Positions 45,265 to 53,773 of a stretch of DNA of 64,000 nt are shown piece by piece. The DNA comes from DAOVRD01 sp964521715 (GTDB taxonomy: Bacteria > Planctomycetota > Brocadiia > SM23-32), in NCBI GenBank assembly GCA_964521715.1, contig CAZFSS010000014.1:20761-84760 (forward strand), read 5' to 3'. The number at the start of each line of letters is the position of its first letter. Position 1 is the stretch's first letter. A model generated the notes under the pieces. That model had not been told where the DNA came from, searched no databases, and saw only the letters and a list, made by a program, of their open reading frames with translations. A program made the position numbers and the translations under genes.

Positions 45265-47094
45265 TCACTCCGTCGCTTCGAGCTGCTTGCGCAGGCGGCC
45301 GGAGCTTTCGTTCAGCCCGCCGGGCCGGTTGCGCGCCAGCCACAATTGCTCGTGCTGCCAGATGACGTGCTGGAGGCCGTGGCGCAGGGCGCCGTCGTCG
45401 CGGTGCTCCGGGTCAAGCCCGGCCAGGCCGCGTTCGGCCCCGAGGCGCGCCATCGCGATGGCGTTGCGGAGTTCCGCCTTCACGAGTTCGCCGTCCGGGG
45501 CGCGCAGGCGGACCTCGGCGAGGCGGTCCGCCAAGTCATCGAACCGCCTCACGCACTTCCTCAGGCTGACGGCCGGGACGCCTTCGAGGAGGTGTCGCGT
45601 CCCTATCTTGTTGAACAGCAGGTGGTTGAAGAGCGTGCTGTTGCCGACGTGCTTCGGGACCAGTTGGTAGACCCCACCCAGCTCCATGAGGATTGTGCCC
45701 AGCTTCTTCGCGTCGTCGTGCACGATCAGGGCGTCTATGGCTGCGGCGACGTCCGCTTCGGCGTTCGCCTTGAAGCACCAGGAGTAGGCGGCGCCTGCGC
45801 AGAAGCCGGGATAGCTGAAGGGCAGGTACTGATGGTGCCCCCCGTCTCCCCAGTCCGTTATGAGGTAGCCGATAGCGCCGTGTTTTATGCCGTTCTTGGC
45901 GGCGTTCGACAGGTTGCCCAACGCGTTCGGAGTCTGCCCGACCAGCGAGTTCCAGCTCGACGTCCCCGGGCAGACGTAGAACGTGGCGCCGGCCTCCTTG
46001 AACAGCCGGCAGCGCTTGGAGAAGGCGTGGTCCGCCGAATAGCCCCACTCCAGTGCGATCACGTCCTCCGGGATCTCCCTGATGAGCTCCGGCTCGTGCA
46101 GGATGATGTCCCCCCAGAACATCATCCTCCGGCCATGCTTGCGCACCAGGCGGTGGATGCCGAGGAGGAAGTCCAGGTAGACGCGCGTCGCTCCTCTCTC
46201 TTCGCACTTCTTCCTGCTCCAGCCCTTGCCGAGCTCCCACGTTTCGTCGCATCCCACGTTGAACAGGTCGGAGGCGAAGTTGGGCAGCATCTCCGCGTAG
46301 AGCGAGTCCAGGAACCGGAGGCTGTTCCGATTCGGTTTGAGGACCGAGCCGTATCGCGACCGCCCGCCCCAGGAGTATTCGAAGCCGTCCGGACACTCGG
46401 CCAGGTGGCGGTACTCCGGGTGGCGCAGCCAGCGCTCGAAATGGCCGAACGAGTTCAGGTTGGCCACGAGCTCTACGTAATGGTCCTTGCAGTGGGCGCC
46501 GAGCAGGAGGATGTCCTCGGCCGTCAGGGGCGAGGCGTCGTGCCAGACGGCCTCGTGCTCCGAGAAGGCGAACGTGTGTTCCGTGTAGAGCTGAAGCTGG
46601 TTGAGCTTGAGCCTGCCCATCGTCTCGACGATCGAGAACAGCGTTTCGAGCTTCGGCACCTTGCATCGGCTCACGTCAAGCATGACGCCCCGGCTCGGGA
46701 AGTCCGGCTCGTCGGCGATCTGGAAGGACGGCGGTTTGGCGCCTGTCTGCCCCAGGAGCTGCGCCAGCGTCTGCAGGCCGTAGTAGAGGCCGGCCTCGTC
46801 GGCTGCCCGCAGCGTCATGCCGAGCTTGTCGGCGGAGAGCACGTAGCCCTGGGGCAGGAGCCCGACGTCCTCAAGCTTGAGCGTCAGCAGCACCTGGCCC
46901 GCCGCGGGCTCGCCGGCCGTCACCTGCGGCGGCTTTGGGAGCAGGCGCGCCGCGTCGCGGGCGAAGGCGGCGACGTGCTTCGTCAGTCGCGCCGACACGT
47001 CCGGGCTGACCTTGATCCAGGCCCCGTGCGTGAAGTCGAGGGCCTCCTCACGGAAAGTGACCTTCTTCGGCTGCGGAAACAATGTGTAAGACAT
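45265..47094 (-). CDS. Beta-N-acetylhexosaminidase-like GH20 protein
   Basis: 609 aa. N-terminal GH20b domain (FPQPKKVTF, VLLTLKLEDVGLLPQGYVLS), then barrel RGVMLDVSRCKVPKLETL and the catalytic Asp283-Glu284 pair in FNVGCDETWELGKG. TWxxLxxG-like later strand: YVCPGTSSWNSLVGQ. GGGAGG lies before ATG. No signal peptide, which points to intracellular turnover of imported GlcNAc-oligosaccharides. The C-terminal ~120 residues are helical. Divergent from the RraA-like gene. Confidence 0.88.
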   Translation of the reverse strand: MSYTLFPQPKKVTFREEALDFTHGAWIKVSPDVSARLTKHVAAFARDAARLLPKPPQVTAGEPAAGQVLLTLKLEDVGLLPQGYVLSADKLGMTLRAADEAGLYYGLQTLAQLLGQTGAKPPSFQIADEPDFPSRGVMLDVSRCKVPKLETLFSIVETMGRLKLNQLQLYTEHTFAFSEHEAVWHDASPLTAEDILLLGAHCKDHYVELVANLNSFGHFERWLRHPEYRHLAECPDGFEYSWGGRSRYGSVLKPNRNSLRFLDSLYAEMLPNFASDLFNVGCDETWELGKGWSRKKCEERGATRVYLDFLLGIHRLVRKHGRRMMFWGDIILHEPELIREIPEDVIALEWGYSADHAFSKRCRLFKEAGATFYVCPGTSSWNSLVGQTPNALGNLSNAAKNGIKHGAIGYLITDWGDGGHHQYLPFSYPGFCAGAAYSWCFKANAEADVAAAIDALIVHDDAKKLGTILMELGGVYQLVPKHVGNSTLFNHLLFNKIGTRHLLEGVPAVSLRKCVRRFDDLADRLAEVRLRAPDGELVKAELRNAIAMARLGAERGLAGLDPEHRDDGALRHGLQHVIWQHEQLWLARNRPGGLNESSGRLRKQLEATE

Positions 47095-47170
47095 CGCGTT
47101 CCTCCCTTGCGGCTGATCCTGGCGGTGGCGCCATCATCTCACGCGTCACGCAGCCGTTCAAGCGCTTCCT

Positions 47171-47200
47171 TTGACCTGCTCTCCGACGCGGTGTTAGAAT
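47171..47200 (+). promoter_or_regulatory. Sigma-70 promoter for the RraA-like gene
   Basis: TTGACC, 18-base spacer, TAGAAT, about 42 bp upstream of ATG 47242. Confidence 0.6.
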
Positions 47201-47241
47201 CCCGCCCCCAGCACCCCCAACGAGGAGAGGGGATCCTGACG

Positions 47242-47964
47242 ATGAACGCAGACGAACGACGCAAGCTGCTGGACGAGTGCAAGGGCATCCGCGTCACCGA
47301 CTGGCACGACGCCGTCGACGCGCTCGGCCTGTTCGACCGGGGCCTCATGAAGCCGGACGTACGCCCTCTGTGGCGGGACATCGAGGGCTTTGCCCACTGC
47401 ATCGTCGGGTTCGCCTTCACGGTCCGCTACGTGCCGGCGAACCGCACGATCGTCGCGCATGACGTGGAGGATTTCCTGAAGCAGAAGGGGGACTGGTACG
47501 GGGCTCAGCCCAGGTGGGCGGACCATCTCCAGCCGGGTGACCTGATCGTGTTCGACGGCACGCACACGCGTGACACCGGCTTCGTGGGCTCGATGAACTC
47601 CCTGACGTGGCTGGCCAGGGGCGCCGTCGGCGTGGTGAGCAACACCGGGGTGCGCGATTCCGATGAGCTGATCAAGCAGAAGGTGCCCGTCTACTGCTGC
47701 GGCGTCTGCCGCGGCACGCAGCCCAACCGCGTCGAAGTCGACGCCTATCAGGCGCCGATCGAGTGCGGCGGGGTCTACGTCAGGCCGGGCGACCTGGTGG
47801 CGGCCGACGGGGACGGCGTCATGGTGATACCCGCCGACAAGATCGGCGACGCTCTGTCGATCGCCTGCCGGATTCAGGAGCAGGATCAGAAGAGCCGCGC
47901 GCGGCTCTACCGGGAGCTTGGCTTCCCCCTCGACTTCACGCTCGGCCAGGCGGGCAAGGGCTGA
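47242..47964 (+). CDS. RraA-like/HMG-aldolase family protein
   Basis: 240 aa; GAGGAGAGGGG lies before ATG 47242. The start VTDWHDAVDALGLFDRGLM fits the V-x-D-A-L family opening; GDLIVFDGTHTRDTGFVGSM and ARGAVGVVSNTGVRDSDEL (the G-x-V-x-D-G-x-x-R-D motif with Arg-Asp) plus VRPGDLVAADGDGVMVIP are RraA/4-hydroxy-4-methyl-2-oxoglutarate aldolase features. Likely a metal-dependent aldolase or decarboxylase; RNase E inhibition is not implied. A long in-frame extension antisense to the GH20 gene is not part of it. Confidence 0.85.
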   Translation: MNADERRKLLDECKGIRVTDWHDAVDALGLFDRGLMKPDVRPLWRDIEGFAHCIVGFAFTVRYVPANRTIVAHDVEDFLKQKGDWYGAQPRWADHLQPGDLIVFDGTHTRDTGFVGSMNSLTWLARGAVGVVSNTGVRDSDELIKQKVPVYCCGVCRGTQPNRVEVDAYQAPIECGGVYVRPGDLVAADGDGVMVIPADKIGDALSIACRIQEQDQKSRARLYRELGFPLDFTLGQAGKG

Positions 47965-48068
47965 GAGCCCCTGACGCGACCCCCACTGGCATAGCGGAGC
48001 TTCAGCGTTGGATCTGGCGGTTGTCAGGTCGAGGCGGCGTTGTGGACTTGCCGCGAGGCCATTGCTGG

Positions 48069-48174
48069 TCCACCATGCTGGCGAATCCGATCTGCTTTCG
48101 TAGGGGCACGCCGCGTCCGCCATGCTGGCAAGTCCGACCTGCTTTCGTAGGGGCACGGCGCGCCGTGCCCCTAC
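48069..48174. repeat. Tandem copies of a palindrome-ended repeat element
   Basis: A 47-bp unit at 48069-48115 is repeated with about five changes at 48116-48162 (both read TCC.CCATGCTGGC... CTGCTTTCGTAGGGGCACG). The second copy continues into a perfect 28-bp palindrome (48147-48174; half-site GTAGGGGCACGGCG). An inverted copy lies at 60630-60688. It sits between the 3' ends of the convergent RraA-like and DUF4838 genes and supplies the stop codon of the latter. Confidence 0.85.
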
Positions 48175-49970
48175 TTCCCCAGGTCCAGCAGGCCGCAGAC
48201 GCGGGCGCGGGCCTCCTCGATCTTGCCGTTCTCCCATGCGTTGGTCACGCCGTAGCGGTCGCACAGTTCGAACAGCCGCGCCGCCAGCGGCCGCATGCGT
48301 TCGGCGAGTTCCGGGTCGAGTTCCTTCTTGTCCTCGAGGTACCAGACCGGCTCCAGCGCCGCCCGGTAGGCGCAGATGGACGCCTTCTCCACGCGGGCGC
48401 GCACGGCGTCGTCCGGGGCGAGTTCGAGGGCTTCCGCGAACGCGTCCAGCCCCGCCTGCGCGATGGATTCGTCCACGCCGTAGTCGGCCGCCCGCCCGAA
48501 GCAGTTCTGGTGCAGGCCGCTGGCCTCCGCGTTGTCATGGACCAGGTCGATGAACCGGTGGATGGGCCCGGCGGCGGCGCCGTAGTGCAGGTCGAGGAAC
48601 TCGTCCATCAGCGCGCGGCCGCTGCGGGTCGGATCCCACAGCAGGTTGGCGATGATGTAGTTGCGCAGGTCGGACAGCTCTGCGCCCCGCGCGTTGCCGG
48701 CGGCCTGCATGAAGATCCCCTTGGCGTTGTTCCGGACGAAGTAACGGATGTTCGGTTCGATGACGCGCAGGTTGGGGCAGGGCAGCAGGTAGTTGCTGAA
48801 GTTCGTGTTGTAGTTCCAGATGCTGATGTTGTCGCAGATCTTGCCCCAGGCGTCCATGTCCCGGCAGAACTCGACGTTCTTCGGGCAGCCGGGGTCGTTG
48901 ATCGGGTGGATCAGGCAGCATTCGATGCTGCAGAGCTGGATCTGCACGTTGGGCCGCGGCCTGATCGTCTTGGGCGGCCTGCGCGAGTACCAGTAGCTCA
49001 GCGTGCCGACCATGACGTCCGGGTGTTCCTTTGCCACCTCGTCTGCCACGGCGTTGACGAACGTGAGCAGCGTCCCCATCGGCGTGCCCTCCCGTTCGTC
49101 TATGGCGCGGCACTCGGCGCACTGGCAGTACTTGTCGTTGTCGTTCTGGCTGACTGAGATGTTGCCCCTTTCAAGATGCCTGTCCAGCCCCTCCAGGACG
49201 CTCTGCGTGACGATGCGGAGCACGTCGGGATTGGTCAGGCAGGGCTCCGTCTCATACCAGTCGTTCTCGACCGGCGCCAGCCGCTTGCCGTCTCTCTCGG
49301 CGAAGTACTTGGGATGCTCGGCGCCGTATTCCTGGGAAGGGATCTGGCGGCCGAAGGTGTGGCTGACCAGGCCCATCGGCGTCTTGCCGCCCAGGCGCGG
49401 ATCGTCCGTGATGGTGTTAACACGCAGGCGCGTGGCGAAGGCCGGGTTGGCGCTGTTCTCGCCGTAGAAGGACCACCGGAAGGAAAGGGGCGGGTGGTAG
49501 GAGCGGTCCAGCGGCCCGACGGGATGCGGCGACTTCAGTATCGGCACGCGCGTGTGGTCGGCGGTGAGGAACCGCACGCCCACGTAGTCTTCCAGGAACG
49601 TGTAGACGCCGTAGAGAGTGCCGCGCGGACGGCCGCCGGCTATCTCGATGGCGTCCTTACCCACGACGATGCGGAGGTCCTCAGGCCCCAGGTCGCCGGT
49701 GTCGAAGCTCACGGCGCCGGGACCGATCCGCACCTGGCGGCGGCCCTTCTTGCCGGTCTTTACGATGGGCAGGCTCGCGCCCGAGGCCAGGGCGAGGTGG
49801 TCCCTGAATTCCTCCGCGGCGTAGAGCTCGGAAGGCAGGGCGTCTTCGGCGACGGCGATCTCCCAGTCGCCCAGCGCCGCCAGGTCGACGCCGCCGGTCG
49901 CCGCCTGCGCGGAGGAACAGAACGCCAGCACGGCCAACGTCATGCACAAGGCGAACAGAAGCTGAGCCAT
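48171..49970 (-). CDS. Secreted DUF4838-domain protein (GH67-like fold)
   Basis: 599 aa; ATG 49970 has AAGGAG 8 bases upstream. Signal peptide LFALCMTLAVLAFCSSAQAA. Residues ~25-130 resemble the alpha-glucuronidase/GH20b N-terminal domain (SELYAAEEFRDHLALASGAS). The barrel contains NISVSQNDNDKYCQCAEC, the DUF4838 hallmark, and later SIWNYNTNFSNYLLPCPNL. Family members are found in PVC and Bacteroidetes polysaccharide loci; activity is unproven. Its TAG stop falls in the palindromic repeat. Confidence 0.85.
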   Translation of the reverse strand: MAQLLFALCMTLAVLAFCSSAQAATGGVDLAALGDWEIAVAEDALPSELYAAEEFRDHLALASGASLPIVKTGKKGRRQVRIGPGAVSFDTGDLGPEDLRIVVGKDAIEIAGGRPRGTLYGVYTFLEDYVGVRFLTADHTRVPILKSPHPVGPLDRSYHPPLSFRWSFYGENSANPAFATRLRVNTITDDPRLGGKTPMGLVSHTFGRQIPSQEYGAEHPKYFAERDGKRLAPVENDWYETEPCLTNPDVLRIVTQSVLEGLDRHLERGNISVSQNDNDKYCQCAECRAIDEREGTPMGTLLTFVNAVADEVAKEHPDVMVGTLSYWYSRRPPKTIRPRPNVQIQLCSIECCLIHPINDPGCPKNVEFCRDMDAWGKICDNISIWNYNTNFSNYLLPCPNLRVIEPNIRYFVRNNAKGIFMQAAGNARGAELSDLRNYIIANLLWDPTRSGRALMDEFLDLHYGAAAGPIHRFIDLVHDNAEASGLHQNCFGRAADYGVDESIAQAGLDAFAEALELAPDDAVRARVEKASICAYRAALEPVWYLEDKKELDPELAERMRPLAARLFELCDRYGVTNAWENGKIEEARARVCGLLDLGK

Positions 49971-50008
49971 GGTCTCCACTCCTTGCGGCAGGTCGGAATC
50001 GCAGGGCG

Positions 50009-50037
50009 CTTATACTCCCCCCGCCCCGAGATTGCAA
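50009..50037 (-). promoter_or_regulatory. Sigma-70 promoter for the DUF4838 gene
   Basis: Minus strand TTGCAA (50037-50032), 17-base spacer, TATAAG (50014-50009), about 39 bp before ATG 49970. Confidence 0.5.
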
Positions 50038-50189
50038 CCTCGCGCGGCCGGCTCAACGCCGCCCCGGGGGCCTCATGAAGCTGGGGACCAGTCAGCGCGC
50101 GGCCGGGGGCGGCGTGTCGTTGCATCACGGCGGCCCCCGGGGGTAGTCTCTTGGCCCTTACGGCTGGACACGATTCCTCGGGTGCAAGC

Positions 50190-51401
50190 ATGTCGCACAA
50201 GCGCGCCATAGTCCTGTTCGTCGCCGGCGCCTGCCTGCTGGCCGCGGCCGGCGGCGTCTTCGAGACCACGTTCAACAACTACCTGAGGTACACCTTCGAG
50301 ATCACGCCGGAGCAGAGGGGCTTCCTGGAACTGCCGCGGGAGTTCCCGGGGTTCATGGTTGCGGTGCTGACGGGGGTCCTTTTCTTCGCGGCCGAATCCC
50401 ACCTGGCGATCCTCGCCGCAAGTCTGATCGCGGCAGGCATGTTCGGCCTGGCCGCCTTTGCCAAGGAGCAGCACGAGTACCTTCAGATGCTCGTCTTCAT
50501 CATCGTGTGGAGCACGGGCGCCCACCTCATGATGCCGACCAGCCAGTCCATCGCCCTCAGTCTCGTGGGGCCGGGGCGCACGGGGGAGGACCTGGGCAGG
50601 CTCGGGGCGGTCACCGCGATGGCCACGATCCTGGGCTGCGGGCTCGTGTGGCTGAACTTCACGGTCTTCCCGACCGGCTATTCGTTGGCCTTCCTGATCG
50701 GGTCGGGCGTGGCGATCGCCGCCGCGATGGCCTTCACGCGGCTGCAACGTGTCATCCCTCCGATCCACCACGGTCGGCGGCCCAAGTTCGTGTTCAGGCG
50801 GCGCTACTGGCTGTTCTACGTCCTCAGCGTCCTTTTCGGCGCGCGCAAGCAGGTGTTCATCACGTTCGGGCCCTGGATGCTGATCGTCATCTTGAACCAG
50901 CCCCCTCAGACCATCGCCAAGCTGTGGATGACCTCGATGGCGCTGCAGGTGGTCCTGGTGCCCTGGGTGGGGCGCATGGTGGACCGCGTGGGGGAGCGGC
51001 TGGTCCTGATGGCCGACGCCCTGCTGCTGCTGTGCGTGTGCCTGACCTACGGCTTCGCCCGGGACTTCCTGCCGGAGGGCTACGCGCTGCTGGCGGTGTG
51101 CGGGGCCTTCGTCGTGGATCAGCTCCTTTTCCCCGTGCAGATGGCGCGGACCGTCTACCTGTCCCGCATGGCTCAGGACAGGCGGGACGTGACGGCTTCG
51201 CTGGGTCTGAGCACCAGCGTCGACCACGCCGTCAGCATCCCGATCGCCATGCTGGGAGGGATCCTGTGGCAGACAATGGGCTACAGGTGGGTGTTCGTCG
51301 CGGCGGGAGGGGTGGCGGTCCTGACGTTTGCTGCGTGCAACCTGATCCCCGCCGGACCGGCGGCGCGTGCGGAGGGCCCGGGCGTCCGCGCTGAGCCTTG
51401 A
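50190..51401 (+). CDS. Major facilitator superfamily transporter
   Basis: 403 aa from ATG 50190. About 11-12 hydrophobic helices; loop GRMVDRVGERLVLMADA is an MFS motif A-like cytoplasmic loop between the halves. N-terminal FETTFNNYLRYTFEITPEQR places it with PVC-type MFS proteins of unknown substrate. Its stop codon overlaps the -35 box of the thrS promoter. Confidence 0.8.
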   Translation: MSHKRAIVLFVAGACLLAAAGGVFETTFNNYLRYTFEITPEQRGFLELPREFPGFMVAVLTGVLFFAAESHLAILAASLIAAGMFGLAAFAKEQHEYLQMLVFIIVWSTGAHLMMPTSQSIALSLVGPGRTGEDLGRLGAVTAMATILGCGLVWLNFTVFPTGYSLAFLIGSGVAIAAAMAFTRLQRVIPPIHHGRRPKFVFRRRYWLFYVLSVLFGARKQVFITFGPWMLIVILNQPPQTIAKLWMTSMALQVVLVPWVGRMVDRVGERLVLMADALLLLCVCLTYGFARDFLPEGYALLAVCGAFVVDQLLFPVQMARTVYLSRMAQDRRDVTASLGLSTSVDHAVSIPIAMLGGILWQTMGYRWVFVAAGGVAVLTFAACNLIPAGPAARAEGPGVRAEP

Positions 51402-51425
51402 CACGCGTTCGGGGCGTCCTATAAT
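51398..51425 (+). promoter_or_regulatory. Consensus sigma-70 promoter for thrS
   Basis: Perfect TTGACA and perfect TATAAT with a 16-base spacer, the best sigma-70 match in the window. Predicted start ~51432. Confidence 0.85.
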
Positions 51426-51668
51426 GCAGTTTTGCGCGTCCGGGCGCGCCTGCCCCTTGCCATCTGCCGTTCGCTCTCTTCGGGGTCCTGGAGTCCCCCT
51501 TGTGGGAGGGTCGCGCTCGGCGCCTTCCGACCGGTTGTGGCCCTTCCGGTGAACTCTTGCGGATGTGTCGATCGCATTGCCGGACGGAATCGCCGTGAAC
51601 CGGGCGCCGGGGGTTACGCCGGCGGAACTGGCGCGTTACCCGGCGGCGGGCCGCAAGGAGGTGTTGCC
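51426..51668 (+). other. Long GC-rich 5' leader of thrS
   Basis: About 237 untranslated bases between promoter and start codon, with several potential GC hairpins (e.g. GACCGGTTGTGGCCCTTCCGGT). I see no T-box sequence and no clear open leader peptide. It may hold a translational operator, as in E. coli thrS, but nothing specific is recognised. Confidence 0.35.
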
Positions 51669-53615
51669 TTGAGGACGTTGGGAATCCATACGAAGTTCTT
51701 CCGGTTCGAGAGCAAGGACAGGGCTTCGAGCGCCGCCGAACCCGTCCCTGCCGATCGCCACAAGGCGGAGGTCGACGAGGAGTGTCTCGTCATCTTCATC
51801 TCCGTCGAGAAAGAGGATGAGCCCTCTCCGATCTCGGTTGCCGCGCAGCTTGCCGACGACACGTTGGAGCGGGTCAGGCAGCTCGGCGTGAACACGGTCG
51901 TGCTTTACCCCTACGTGCACCTGACCGACGACCCGAGCACGCCGCGGGTGGCGCTGAAGGTCCTGGACGAGGTGGAAGCCCGCCTGTCCCGCCCGGCAGC
52001 GGCGGCCCCCGGCAAGACGGCACCGGCCCCAGGCCACGTCAAAGTCGTCCGCGCGCCGTTCGGATGGTACAAGGCCTTCGAGATCTCCTGCCTCGGCCAT
52101 CCGCTCTCGGAATGGAGCGGCCGCTACCGGCCCGGGGAGGAAGTCGCGTCCGTCGCGCGGAAAGCGGAGGAGAAGCGCAGGCCGAGCGAGTTCACGCGGT
52201 TCGTCGTCGTCGACCTCGACGGGGAGGCGTTCGCGGTGACGCCTGAGGACTTCGCGCGATGCCCCGTCCTTGCGAGGCCGGAGCCCGTCTACGGACTGCT
52301 AAAGCAGTTCGTCTCGAACGAGCTCACGAAGGGCGTCGTCACGGAGGGTGTGCCCAAGCACATCGGCTACATGCGCCGCCACGAGCTGGTGGATTACTGC
52401 GACGCGTCCGAGAAGGGGCACTACAAGTGGTACCCGAAGGGGCTCCTGATGCAGAAGCTCATCCTGGACTACGCGGGGCGGCTGGCCCGCGAGTGGGGCG
52501 CCTTCGAGATGAAGAACCCGCTGGTGATCCGCGGCGATCACAACGTGGTTGGCGAGCTGATGGGCGAGTTCCACGAGCGGGATTACATCGTGGACGGCGG
52601 ACGAGGCGTCTGCTACCTGCGCTACGCGTCCGATCCGCTCGCCTTCCCCTTCATGCAGAACGTGCTCTTCAGCTACAAGCAGTCGCCGCTGAAGGCCTAC
52701 GAGGAGGCCATCTGCTTCCGCAACGAGCAGGAGGGCGAGGTCAGCGGATTGAAGCGCGTGCGCAGCTTCATGATGACGGACATGCACGCCGCCTGCGCCA
52801 GCGTGGAGGAGGCCAAGGAGCAGTTCGAGATCCTGTGCCTCAGGTTCGCTGAGCTCATGAACGACGTCATCGCGAGCGCGCGGTGGGTCCTGGGCTGGGA
52901 GGGGACGATCGACTTCTTCGAGGAGCACCGGGACTGGCTCATCGGCATCGGCCGGAAGATGAACGTCCCGGCCTTCTTCAAGCTCTCGCCCAGGATGAGC
53001 CACTACTACGCCATCAAGAACGAGTTCCAGTCGATTACCGAGGACAAGTCGAACATCCAGGTCAGCACGGTGCAGTGGGACGTCAAGGACGGGGAGCGCT
53101 TCAACATCGGCTTCATCGACGAGGACGGCCGGAAGCACCCCTGTCCCGTCATTATCCACGCGTCGAGCTTCGGCAGCATCGAGCGGACGCTCTGCGCCAT
53201 CCTGGAGAACATCGCCGTCAGCGCGGCCAGGGGCCAGACGCCCGCCTTCCCGCTCTGGCTGGCGCCCACGCAGACGCGCGTCATACCCGTCTCGGGCAAG
53301 CACCTGGGTGCCGCAACCGACCTGGCCGAGAGGCTGGCCGGGCGCAACGTCCGCGTCGACGTGGACGACCGGGACGAGACCGTCGGCAAGAAGATCCGAA
53401 ACGCCGAAACGGAGTGGATCCCCTACATGCTGGTGGTCGGGGAGAAGGAGGAGGAGTCCGGGCTGCTCACCGTGCGCACGCGGGGGGTCGGAAGGCAGAA
53501 GACGGTGAAGCTCGACAGCTTCGTCTCGGAGGTGCACGGCAAGACCCGCGGGATGCCGTTCCGGGAGTTGCCGCTGCCCCGCATGGTCAGCCAGCGTCCC
53601 ATCTTTTTCGGCTGA
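51669..53615 (+). CDS. thrS: Threonyl-tRNA synthetase, archaeal type
   Basis: 648 aa from TTG 51669; AAGGAGGTG 6 bases upstream decides the start. Residues 1-~120 match the archaeal ThrRS editing domain (LGIHTKFFRF, VIFISVEKEDE, LYPYVHLTDD, then RAPFGWYKAFEISCLGHPLS). Catalytic core: motif 2 FRNEQEGEVSGLKRVRSFMM TDMH, motif 3 IIHASSFGSIERTLCAILE; C-terminal anticodon domain PLWLAPTQTRVIPVSGKH. The zinc Cys of archaeal ThrRS (AACFGQF) is replaced by YASDPLAF; the two His ligands remain. Charges tRNA-Thr in the cytoplasm. Its own strong promoter indicates it is used. Confidence 0.92.
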   Translation: MRTLGIHTKFFRFESKDRASSAAEPVPADRHKAEVDEECLVIFISVEKEDEPSPISVAAQLADDTLERVRQLGVNTVVLYPYVHLTDDPSTPRVALKVLDEVEARLSRPAAAAPGKTAPAPGHVKVVRAPFGWYKAFEISCLGHPLSEWSGRYRPGEEVASVARKAEEKRRPSEFTRFVVVDLDGEAFAVTPEDFARCPVLARPEPVYGLLKQFVSNELTKGVVTEGVPKHIGYMRRHELVDYCDASEKGHYKWYPKGLLMQKLILDYAGRLAREWGAFEMKNPLVIRGDHNVVGELMGEFHERDYIVDGGRGVCYLRYASDPLAFPFMQNVLFSYKQSPLKAYEEAICFRNEQEGEVSGLKRVRSFMMTDMHAACASVEEAKEQFEILCLRFAELMNDVIASARWVLGWEGTIDFFEEHRDWLIGIGRKMNVPAFFKLSPRMSHYYAIKNEFQSITEDKSNIQVSTVQWDVKDGERFNIGFIDEDGRKHPCPVIIHASSFGSIERTLCAILENIAVSAARGQTPAFPLWLAPTQTRVIPVSGKHLGAATDLAERLAGRNVRVDVDDRDETVGKKIRNAETEWIPYMLVVGEKEEESGLLTVRTRGVGRQKTVKLDSFVSEVHGKTRGMPFRELPLPRMVSQRPIFFG

Positions 53616-53773
53616 TTGGACGCGTCGGCCGCCAGCCAGGGCGGTCGGACACGGCCCTGGTCACGTTTACCTTGCCTTTCCCGTTCATGCCTGCTTATCC
53701 TGTGCCGCTGTTTGCCGCAAGGCAGGCCATCGGGCACTGACGCTCAGCCCGGCTCGGAGCTGTGGACTCGACG

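Noticed and set aside
45346..47241. Long upstream extension in frame with the RraA-like gene
   Set aside because: It runs antisense to the well-supported GH20 gene and has no family motifs; the RraA start has its own ribosome site and promoter.
51426..51668. T-box riboswitch in the thrS leader
   Set aside because: No match to the T-box core sequence and no specifier loop could be identified.
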